Shown: in pieces, positions 27,761-35,549 of the stretch | Layout of the letters: each line of letters begins with the position of its first letter | How positions within the stretch are numbered: position 1 is the stretch's first letter | Assembly (NCBI GenBank): GCA_038213375.1 | Contig: JBBQTB010000014.1 | Location: 58,453-122,452, forward strand | Length of the DNA: 64,000 nt | Direction: 5' to 3' | Source: JAAUTT01 sp038213375 | Lineage (GTDB): Bacteria; Bacteroidota; Bacteroidia; Bacteroidales; JAAUTT01 | The notes under the pieces: model-generated | Told to the model about the DNA's origin: nothing | The model's database searches: none | The model's input: the letters and a program-made list of their open reading frames with translations, nothing else | Made by a program: the position numbers and the translations under genes

Positions 27761-28753
27761 TCATTCATTCAGTTGTTGCTCAGTGTAAAAACGATCGGCA
27801 ATGATTGTGCTACCTATATTTGATTTATCAACTCCTACTCCAACAAGAGAAATACTTGGAACCTTCTTCAGACCGTTATCGGTAAAATCCTTTGCTTCAA
27901 TAATATTATTTCCCTTTACGAGTTTAAAAGCTATTTCGGCAGCCATTTCAGCCTGCACCTTAAAAGATTTGTATACTGTCATCGATTGCTTACCCGCCAC
28001 AATGCGCCGACATGCATTAATATCGGCATCTAAACCTGTAACAATTACCGGATAGCCTGGCTGAAATTCGTCAAGAGCTTTCAATACACCTCCAGCCATG
28101 CCATCATTGGCGGTAAGAACAACATCTATTTTGTCATTAAATAATCTTAAAACTCTTCGCATTTCAAAATATGCGCCATCTTCGGACCAATCCTCAACGT
28201 AAGATTTGTAAACAAGCTTAATCCCTGCTGAATTCCCCGCCGTATTGATTGCATTCATCTGACCATTCATTATTAGTTCCGCGTTGTTGTCCCGCTTATC
28301 GCCAGACATGATCACATAATTCCCCGAAGGTTTGAACTTTAAAGCATATTTAGCCTGAATTTCTCCAACTTTAAAATGGTCAAATGAAATAAAATAGTCA
28401 ATATCTGAATTTCGAATAAGTCTTTCGTAAGCAATTACCTTAACTCCGCTACTATGCGCCATTCTTACTATGGTTGCTGCTGAATTTTGATTGACTACAG
28501 TAATAACCAAAATTTTAGCTCCGTTAGTTATCATTCCCTTAGCCTGATCTTCCTGCTTTTGGGCATCATTTTCAGCATTTCCTACTTCAACTACTCCCCC
28601 CAGACTTTTAAATTTAGCCACAAAAAAATCCCTATCCTTTAAATATCTTGAATCCGTGAAATTTGGAAGAAGAAATCCAACTTTAACTTCCTGATTGTTT
28701 TTGCAGGAGAATAAAATAAAAGCCAGAAACAGGCTTACAAATGTGTTTTTCAT
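27761..28753 (-). CDS. Sugar-binding lipoprotein (XylF/RbsB-like periplasmic binding protein)
   Basis: A 330-residue protein with a lipoprotein signal (FILFSC, lipobox Cys about 17) followed by a type I periplasmic-binding fold. Motifs include VKVGFLLPNFTDSRYLKDRD, the hinge block ITVVNQNSAATIVRMAHSSG, and NDGMAGGVLKALDEFQPGYP near residue 215. It is most like the D-xylose binding protein group. In Bacteroidota such solo lipoproteins often act as sensors or chemotaxis-type receptors. No ABC permease or ATPase gene lies beside it, so transport by itself is unproven. It precedes, on the same strand, nothing close. The beta-mannosidase gene lies 163 bases upstream. Confidence 0.85.
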   Translation of the reverse strand: MKNTFVSLFLAFILFSCKNNQEVKVGFLLPNFTDSRYLKDRDFFVAKFKSLGGVVEVGNAENDAQKQEDQAKGMITNGAKILVITVVNQNSAATIVRMAHSSGVKVIAYERLIRNSDIDYFISFDHFKVGEIQAKYALKFKPSGNYVIMSGDKRDNNAELIMNGQMNAINTAGNSAGIKLVYKSYVEDWSEDGAYFEMRRVLRLFNDKIDVVLTANDGMAGGVLKALDEFQPGYPVIVTGLDADINACRRIVAGKQSMTVYKSFKVQAEMAAEIAFKLVKGNNIIEAKDFTDNGLKKVPSISLVGVGVDKSNIGSTIIADRFYTEQQLNE

Positions 28754-28915
28754 TTAATAAATATCTATTTTAATAATTGCCTATAAATATATGAAAATTA
28801 GTAAACATTCTCAATATATAGTAGTTTAAGCAAATTGATTTTATAATCCCATTCCCATTTAATCGGATTTGAATAAGGTTAAATTTAATTTCGATAGATA
28901 TGGTGTTTGTGAAAC

Positions 28916-31537
28916 TTACACATCCGACATTTGCATCATTTTAAGATTCTTTTCAAATGTTTTTATATCCAGGCCTTTTATGGGTTTGAAATAAATAACA
29001 GATGTTTCGCCCGGAAGAATATCGAAGTAGTTATCATTGAAGAAGCCATCACCTTCTTCAAGGCTGAGGTAAAGGTTTTTCACCAGTTTATCAGCTTTCA
29101 GTTCCAAAACAAATTCACCGTTTACTTCTTTAATCATTTTATGTACCGAAGATTTTGGTAACGCTACATCTTTAATTGCCGTAAAATATAAAATGTTCTC
29201 GGCAAGAACTTTTTCGCCATCTATTACTTTGGTTGAAAGAAGTACATTTTTAGTAGATAAACCAGAAAGGATATTTTTTAGATCGTCGGTAAAGTACAGA
29301 GAACTTGTGTTTGCTTTCAGTTCCAATGGAAGTGTCTTTTCGAAAACTACTTTTCCAGAGAAATCGAGTACTTTCAACGAAAGTTTTACATTTTTGTTTT
29401 CTAGTAAATCACTCACCATATAAATGTTGATCTTAGTACTATCCAACTGAGGCGAAACAAGAACTTCGCGGAATGCTTTTTGAGCAAAGTATTGTTGCGC
29501 TTTCCATCGGCCATAATAATCGATACTGCTCCATGAAGCTACAGGCCAACAATCGTTAATCTGCCAGAAAAGAGAACCCATGCAATAAGGCATCCTTGAA
29601 CGGTGCGCTTCCATGGCGGTTTTAATTCCTTCTGCTTGCAATACTTGGCCAACATACAGAAATTTTCGAAAATCAGTTGGAACCTTATAATCACGTTGCA
29701 TATAATTTTTAATGGTTCCGTTACCAATAGATGAGCGCTGGTGTGCTTTCATTACATCCGAAAAGATGTCATAATCCTGCGGAACTGTATAGGTTTTAAC
29801 AGTGTTAAATTCCGGAAATGACTGGAAACCATATTCACTCATAAACCGGCCGATATGAGTGCGGTATTCGTTAAATGGTTTCTGCCCCCACCAAACATCC
29901 CAATAATGAATATCACCCGAATGAGCAGCAAAATCAGAATGTTTATTCCATCCTGCCAGAGGTGACGAAGGCCAGTAAAAACGCTGTGGATCGTTTTCAG
30001 AAATCACTGCGGGTAAAATTTTATGAAAAATGGTATCGTATGCTTTCCAGACCTTATTGCGTTGCTCAGTTGTATATTTTTGTTTCCACCCCCAGCCACC
30101 ATTGGGATTATTTTGCTGCCAGGCAACATCAATTTCGTTATTTCCAACCCAGATAGCTATGGAAGGATGGTTGCGCAGACGTTTTACATTTTGAATAGCC
30201 TCCTGACGGATATTTTCAAGGAAAGTGTCATCTCCAGGATACATGCTACAGGCAAACATAAAATCCTGCCAAAGCAGAATACCACTTTTATCACAAAGGT
30301 CATAAAAATAATTATTCTCATATATTCCACCTCCCCATACACGCAGCATGTTCATGTGAGTTTTTACTGCAGATTGAACCACTTTATCATAGACCTCAGG
30401 TGTTACACGGTTAAGAAAATTGTCGTTTGGTATGTAATTGGCGCCTTTCATAAAAACAGGCACACCGTTTAGTTCCACATAAAAACTGCTACCCAACGAA
30501 TCAGGTTTCTGCACAATTTTTACTGTACGGATCCCGATGTTGGTTTCTCTTTTATCAATGATTTTATCATCAATTTTTAGTTCACTGCTGATTTTATATA
30601 AGAATGATTCGCCTAAACCATTGGTCCACCATAGTTTTGGATTAACAACTTCAAAACGCAGCTCAGCTTTGTTCATTCCAATTTTCACATTAGCCGACGT
30701 CTTTGCCGTAATGGAAGGATCGCTTTGGGAAGAAATGGTAATCTGTACTTTACCATTTATAGCCGAATTAATTTCAACAACAGCATTTAATGAGGCCTTT
30801 TCCTTTGATACTTCGTTCTGAACAATTTGAACATGTTCGATACGGGCATTATTCCAGGCTAATAAATGAATAGGTCGCCAAATACCAGATGTAACAAAAC
30901 GCGGACCCCAGTCCCAACCATAATGATAACCAGCCTTACGGGTAAAAATGCTTACTTTCTTATCGCCAAGACCCCCGTTTTCGCTTTGGTCGTTGCTGGC
31001 CGGCAAGTCAAATCCGAATTTTTTGAGCTTTTCAAGACCAATATTTATGGGAGAATGAAAATAAATTCTTAGACTGTTTTCACCTTCTTTCACGTATTTT
31101 TTCACATTTACGGTCCATTCGCGAAACATATTATCGGCTTTCAAAACAAGAGAATCATTCACATACACATCAGCATATGTATCAAGTCCTTCAAAATAAA
31201 TTTCCAGATTATTTTTGAGGGAAGTTTCCTTGTCGATGGCAAAGGAAGACTTATATTCCCAATCCTTTTTATCAATCCATTGTTGGTTGCGTTCGTTTGT
31301 GCGGTAGAAAGGATCTTCGATTCTTTTATTAGCAAGAAGGTCAGTATGAACACATCCTGGAATAATAGCCGGCAACCATTCTCCCGAATCAGCTTGTTTA
31401 AATTGCCAGTTTTGGTCAACCATTTTATCAGTTAAAATCACCACTTCCTGCTTTTGAGAGCAAGAATAGATGCTACACATGAATAGTGAAATTGCAAAGA
31501 AGTTCAGTGTTTTGCTTCTACAAAAATTAAATTTCAT
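28916..31537 (-). CDS. Glycoside hydrolase family 2 beta-mannosidase, lipoprotein
   Basis: An 873-residue exported lipoprotein (signal ending SIYSCSQ) with the GH2 architecture: jelly-roll sugar-binding domain, immunoglobulin-like domains and a TIM barrel. The acid/base residue is E468 in WVGNNEIDVAW and the nucleophile is E568 in MSEYGFQSFPE, both as in beta-mannosidases (NE and EYG). It releases mannose from beta-linked mannosides. The upstream-strand neighbour at 27761 is a sugar-binding lipoprotein, which suggests a small mannoside-use locus. No SusC/D is beside it. Confidence 0.92.
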   Translation of the reverse strand: MKFNFCRSKTLNFFAISLFMCSIYSCSQKQEVVILTDKMVDQNWQFKQADSGEWLPAIIPGCVHTDLLANKRIEDPFYRTNERNQQWIDKKDWEYKSSFAIDKETSLKNNLEIYFEGLDTYADVYVNDSLVLKADNMFREWTVNVKKYVKEGENSLRIYFHSPINIGLEKLKKFGFDLPASNDQSENGGLGDKKVSIFTRKAGYHYGWDWGPRFVTSGIWRPIHLLAWNNARIEHVQIVQNEVSKEKASLNAVVEINSAINGKVQITISSQSDPSITAKTSANVKIGMNKAELRFEVVNPKLWWTNGLGESFLYKISSELKIDDKIIDKRETNIGIRTVKIVQKPDSLGSSFYVELNGVPVFMKGANYIPNDNFLNRVTPEVYDKVVQSAVKTHMNMLRVWGGGIYENNYFYDLCDKSGILLWQDFMFACSMYPGDDTFLENIRQEAIQNVKRLRNHPSIAIWVGNNEIDVAWQQNNPNGGWGWKQKYTTEQRNKVWKAYDTIFHKILPAVISENDPQRFYWPSSPLAGWNKHSDFAAHSGDIHYWDVWWGQKPFNEYRTHIGRFMSEYGFQSFPEFNTVKTYTVPQDYDIFSDVMKAHQRSSIGNGTIKNYMQRDYKVPTDFRKFLYVGQVLQAEGIKTAMEAHRSRMPYCMGSLFWQINDCWPVASWSSIDYYGRWKAQQYFAQKAFREVLVSPQLDSTKINIYMVSDLLENKNVKLSLKVLDFSGKVVFEKTLPLELKANTSSLYFTDDLKNILSGLSTKNVLLSTKVIDGEKVLAENILYFTAIKDVALPKSSVHKMIKEVNGEFVLELKADKLVKNLYLSLEEGDGFFNDNYFDILPGETSVIYFKPIKGLDIKTFEKNLKMMQMSDV

Positions 31538-31735
31538 TTTTTAGATCATTAATTATTAAGCGAAGATACTGAACACATTTTTAAGATGAAAATCTCTTGC
31601 ATCCATTAATTCAAAAAATATGATTGAACAGTTAAATCGAACGATAATTCATATTCGTATTTGAAAGATTTGTATTCTGGCTAGTTCATTTTGAGGAATA
31701 TTAACTACTTTCGAAATATCAATTTAAGAATGAAG

Positions 31736-31760
31736 GTGCTTTTTTCAAAAGCACTTTTTT
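31736..31760 (+). terminator. Terminator-like hairpin in the leader of the dioxygenase gene
   Basis: GTGCTTTT-TTC-AAAAGCAC is a perfect 8-bp stem followed by TTTTTT. It ends 17 bases before the ATG at 31778. It may be a leader attenuator or the end of an upstream transcript. Confidence 0.6.
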
Positions 31761-31777
31761 ATACTCTTTAAACTCAC

Positions 31778-32554
31778 ATGGAAAAACTCCCTTTACTTTT
31801 TATAGGCCACGGAAGCCCTATGAATGCTATTGATGACAACGAATATAGCAAAAAATGGAAAGCAATTGCTACTCAGTTGCCAAAACCGGAAGCAATTTTA
31901 AGTATCTCAGCCCATTGGGTTAAACAGGGATGTTTTGTTACGGCCATGCAACATCCAAAAACGATTTATGATTTTTACGGTTTTCCTCCGGAATTATATA
32001 AAGTTAATTATCCGGCAGCGGGTTCTTCAAAGTTGGCCGAGACTATTATTAGCAGCTGCAAATCGCAAAAAATATTTTCTGATAATGAATGGGGTTTAGA
32101 TCATGGAACGTGGTCTGTTTTATGCAGAATGTATCCAAATGCCGACGTTCCTGTTGTTCAATTAAGTTTGAATGCATTGATGACGCCCACTGAACACTTT
32201 GAGCTTGGTAAGGAGCTGACATTTCTTAGAAACAAAGGAGTGTTGATATTGGGAAGTGGAAATATTGTGCATAATCTCGGTGAAATTAATTGGGGCGGCA
32301 CTGCATTTGGGTGGGCCGTGGAGTTTGATGCCCTGGTAAAACAAAAAATTGAGAACAGGATTTTTACTGATTTAATAAATTATCAAACGCTAGGGAGTCC
32401 GGCACATCGGTCAATTCCAACTAACGAGCATTATTTACCACTTCTTTACATTTTAGCTGCTGCTGAGCAAGAAGATAATGTTTCCTTTTTTACAGAATCG
32501 ATTACTATGGGAAGCATATCTATGCGATCGATGATATTTGGAAACGCTTCCTGA
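31778..32554 (+). CDS. ygiD: 4,5-DOPA dioxygenase extradiol-like protein
   Basis: A 258-residue cytoplasmic protein with full-length similarity to the YgiD/4,5-DOPA extradiol dioxygenase family. The metal-binding histidines are expected at H11 (FIGHGSPMNAI), H46 (SISAHWVKQG) and a third near VHNLGEINW, and GLDHGTWSVL is a family signature. Members cleave catechol rings or simply bind zinc. The physiological substrate in bacteria is usually unclear. A terminator-like hairpin sits just upstream of the start. The gene is monocistronic and no other aromatic-degradation gene is near. Confidence 0.9.
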   Translation: MEKLPLLFIGHGSPMNAIDDNEYSKKWKAIATQLPKPEAILSISAHWVKQGCFVTAMQHPKTIYDFYGFPPELYKVNYPAAGSSKLAETIISSCKSQKIFSDNEWGLDHGTWSVLCRMYPNADVPVVQLSLNALMTPTEHFELGKELTFLRNKGVLILGSGNIVHNLGEINWGGTAFGWAVEFDALVKQKIENRIFTDLINYQTLGSPAHRSIPTNEHYLPLLYILAAAEQEDNVSFFTESITMGSISMRSMIFGNAS

Positions 32555-32725
32555 GGTATACATTATTTTCACCTCTATACTTTTAAAAATAACTTCACTT
32601 TGAAAACTAATTTTTCGACTCAATGAATATTTATTATTATCTGAAATTCCGCACAAAAACCCGAGGATAGCCTATAGTGAGGTAACATTCTCCCAAGAAT
32701 TTATGGCAGAGTAGGGTGAGAATTT

Positions 32726-33784
32726 TTAAGGCTCTGGTTTCAAATCGATAGTTAAAGGTAGGATAAACCTTTGGCGAACAGCTTTTCCACCCTGTTTGGC
32801 CGGTTTCCATGGCGGACTGTTCTGAAGTACCCTTACCATTTCATTATCTGCGCCAAAATTTAATCCTTTGATAATTTTAATATTTTCTATCTTACCTTCT
32901 GTTCCAACTACAAACTGAGCAATTACCTTACCAGAAATCCCGTAACTCTTTACCGATTCCGAGATTTTAAAATTTTCTAGAATGTATCTTTGAAATTTTT
33001 GCAGGTCGCCACCCTGAAAAGTGGCTTTTTCCTCAACATACATAAATACCGGCTCAATACCTTTTTTTCCATCTTTATCATTAGCAACAATTATTTCAAT
33101 TGGCTCCAATTCTTCCATTTCCATGGAAACTGAAACTGTTCGTTTTGCAGCCATTGCGTTGCTTTGGATCGATTTTGATTCCTCTGTCTTCATTGGTAGA
33201 GAAGCTGCTTCCTCCTTTTTGCCAGAAGATTCCATACTTTCAGCAGCCAATATTTCCGGTTGAACTTTAATCAATTCTGCATCGTTACTTATTATTTTGT
33301 CAGTTCCGGCTAAATCTGAGCTAACATGAGGTGCATTTTGAATCTTCAGTTCTTTTTGCTTAAGAACAGGCGACTCCTGTTTTACGTCAAAAGATGTTGT
33401 TGAATTAGCAGTATCCTTAGCAGGAGAAATATTTTGAGCAATCTCATGTTTTTTTGATTGAATTTGAAAAAACGTCATAAATCCAACCAGAAGCAACACA
33501 GACGCAGCCACTGAATACCATAAAATCCGCTTTCCCCATTGATTTTCTGTTGTCATTTTAAATTCGGCATTAAAAGTTTTTTCAATATCCGCCAAAATAG
33601 CATTGTGTTCAGACGGAATCTTCGAAAACCCTTCAAAGGCATCAGAGCAAAAAGGACATGAAGCAACATGCTTATCAGCCATTTGCTTGTCTTCGCCCTG
33701 AAGTTGTTTATTCATGAGTGCAAGAAATGCATTCTTACTTAAACAACCCGATGGTTCAAAAATATTTTTTTTAATCTCTCCCAT
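32726..33784 (-). CDS. Membrane anti-sigma factor-like protein with C-terminal TonB domain
   Basis: A 352-residue protein. Residues 1-50 hold a zinc-binding anti-sigma-like region (C14, H39-x3-C43-x2-C46). A single transmembrane helix lies near residues 87-106. A Ser/Glu-rich periplasmic linker follows, then a TonB C-terminal domain from about residue 255 (ATFQGGDLQKFQRYI, ISGKVIAQFVVGTEGKIENI, SPPWKPAKQGGKAV). It overlaps the sigma-factor gene by 14 bases, which supports an anti-sigma role. The same TonB_C motif recurs in the VIT-VWA protein at 35550. How the periplasmic TonB_C senses a signal is not known. Confidence 0.8.
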   Translation of the reverse strand: MGEIKKNIFEPSGCLSKNAFLALMNKQLQGEDKQMADKHVASCPFCSDAFEGFSKIPSEHNAILADIEKTFNAEFKMTTENQWGKRILWYSVAASVLLLVGFMTFFQIQSKKHEIAQNISPAKDTANSTTSFDVKQESPVLKQKELKIQNAPHVSSDLAGTDKIISNDAELIKVQPEILAAESMESSGKKEEAASLPMKTEESKSIQSNAMAAKRTVSVSMEMEELEPIEIIVANDKDGKKGIEPVFMYVEEKATFQGGDLQKFQRYILENFKISESVKSYGISGKVIAQFVVGTEGKIENIKIIKGLNFGADNEMVRVLQNSPPWKPAKQGGKAVRQRFILPLTIDLKPEP

Positions 33785-34367
33785 TTGACTTCTCCAAAGC
33801 TATTTTCAGGTTTCGTTTACCATTCTGCACGTGGCTTTTAATACCGCTCATTTCCAAACCTGTTATTGCTGCAATTTCTTTATATGATTTGTTTTGAAGA
33901 TAAAGTAATTCAACGCATATCTTTTGTTCGTGAGGAAGTTGCAACATGGCATTGGTTAAAGATGCAAGCCGTCTCTCAAGAACGTCCTCGTTATTAAGAT
34001 GCAATTCGTCCCAAAATTCCATAACTTTTTCTGGAAAATTTTGAATTTGGATTTTCTCCGAATTCTCCTTCCGGATAATCATTAAACAATGGTTTTTTGA
34101 GACAATATACAACCACGATTTGAAGTTTTCGATCTGGTTATTTTTAAGATCGGTAATTAATTTTTCGAAAATATGCATCACTGCATCTTTGACTTCTTCG
34201 GTGTTATGTAAATATTTGAAACATACACCAGATATCAGGTGAGAATATCGTCGAAATAATTCCCCAATTAGGTCCATCTCACCTGATCCTTTATAAAGTG
34301 CCGCCAATTTTTCATCGGTTTGCAACGAAACAGGCGGGTTTTTATTAAGGTCAACCTTGGGCATCAA
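33771..34367 (-). CDS. ECF-type RNA polymerase sigma factor
   Basis: A 198-residue sigma-70-family protein. Region 2 contains DAVMHIFEKLI, and region 4 reads LPHEQKICVELLYLQNKSYK and IKSHVQNGKRNLKIAL, the DNA-binding helix pair. It directs RNA polymerase to a regulon, probably an envelope one, and its overlapping partner downstream is a membrane anti-sigma-like protein. Only one base separates it from the broken aldo/keto reductase gene upstream, so the three may once have been one transcript. The region-2 acidic residues are fewer than in canonical ECFs, which is normal for the Bacteroidota group. Confidence 0.9.
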   Translation of the reverse strand: MMPKVDLNKNPPVSLQTDEKLAALYKGSGEMDLIGELFRRYSHLISGVCFKYLHNTEEVKDAVMHIFEKLITDLKNNQIENFKSWLYIVSKNHCLMIIRKENSEKIQIQNFPEKVMEFWDELHLNNEDVLERRLASLTNAMLQLPHEQKICVELLYLQNKSYKEIAAITGLEMSGIKSHVQNGKRNLKIALEKSNGRD

Positions 34368-34368
34368 A

Positions 34369-35316
34369 TTATGATTTAAACACTGGTTCAGTTTCTTTTG
34401 CCAAAGCTAATAACTTATTATTTTCTTCAGCAGTAATTGGTGAAAAACGTTTGGCAATATTCACACCTTTCCAGAAAAGTTCCGAGGCTCCCGGAGAAAC
34501 TGCTGCCGTAATATCTTTCGATAGTGTATACCGAAAACCCATGCTTAAGGTTTCATCGTCCATCAGTGGCCGGTACCAGCAATTGGGAAAAACCTTGTCT
34601 TCTCCGTCTTGTAAACGGGTGAGAGCCATGGATTTCAAGGCTAAAATTCCCATATTGCGTTTTTTTGCCTTTTCATAAACTTTTGGTCCGAAATTGCCTG
34701 TATGCCAGCAAACAAAATTTATTGGGAAAAGAATTGTATCAAAATCGAATTTTTCCATAGCCAATAGCGCTGCTTCTTCGGAATGAGCAGAAAACCCCAG
34801 ATATCGTAATTTTCAATCTTGTTTGGCTCTCACCAATACTTCCATTGCACCATTGGGTCCAAAGGCTTTTTCAACTTCTTCGATAGTGGTTAATGCATGT
34901 AGCTGGTAAAGATCGAAATGATCGGTTTCCAATAATCTGAGAGATTCATCCAATTCATTTTGGGCATCTACTTTGTCCCGTTTATTTGTCTTGCATGCCA
35001 GGAAGCAATTTTTTCGATACGGTTTAAGGGCAGGGCCCAATTTTTGTTGAGCATTCCCATACGAGGGTGCCACATCAAAATAATTTATTCCTTGGTTAAA
35101 TGCTCTGGCTACATTTTCGTTGGCAAATTCCTGTGTATTATTATTAAGCATTATAGATCCAAAACCAAGAATTGAGAGTTCATCTGAAGCCCGGCCAAGT
35201 TTCCGGCGGGGAACGCCTTTATCAACCATCGCATTCTCTGCTATTCCGGAAATAGAAGGAAGAGTGAAAGCTAAACCGCCTACTGCGGTATTTCTTATAA
35301 ATGTACGTCTTTCCAT
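34369..35316 (-). pseudogene. Aldo/keto reductase with an in-frame stop
   Basis: A Tat-signal (ERRTFIRNTAVGG) aldo/keto reductase is split by TGA at 34813-34815 with no frameshift. Before the stop are DVAPSYGNAQQKLGPALKPY and ETDHFDLYQLHAL, the family's catalytic Tyr and lower barrel. After it come KLRYLGFSAHSEEAA and the C-terminal strand-helix region. Comparison with family members (GK[IL]RYLGFS) suggests a GGA-to-TGA change. A downstream ATG (34764) could not give an enzyme because the NADPH and Tyr regions are lost. A single sequencing error is the main alternative. Confidence 0.85.
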
Positions 35317-35549
35317 AGGGTTGAGATTTAGAGAGTTTTCGAGTGTGCTATCAAAGGTACAAAAGAAAGATTCAAAATAAAACGAATTAATTTGTGGAAT
35401 TTATATGATGAGTGCATCTTATATTCAGAAGCCGCTTCAAAATAGAATTAACTTATAAATGAAAGAGCCAACTCGGCACGAATCGGGTTATTGCCCCTTT
35501 TTTAAGGCGACGGTTTTTTAAAACATTTTGACTTATAAATAGTGAAATA

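Noticed and set aside
34813..34815. TGA in the aldo/keto reductase as a possible selenocysteine codon
   Set aside because: The family has Gly here, not Cys, and no SECIS-like hairpin was seen next to it.
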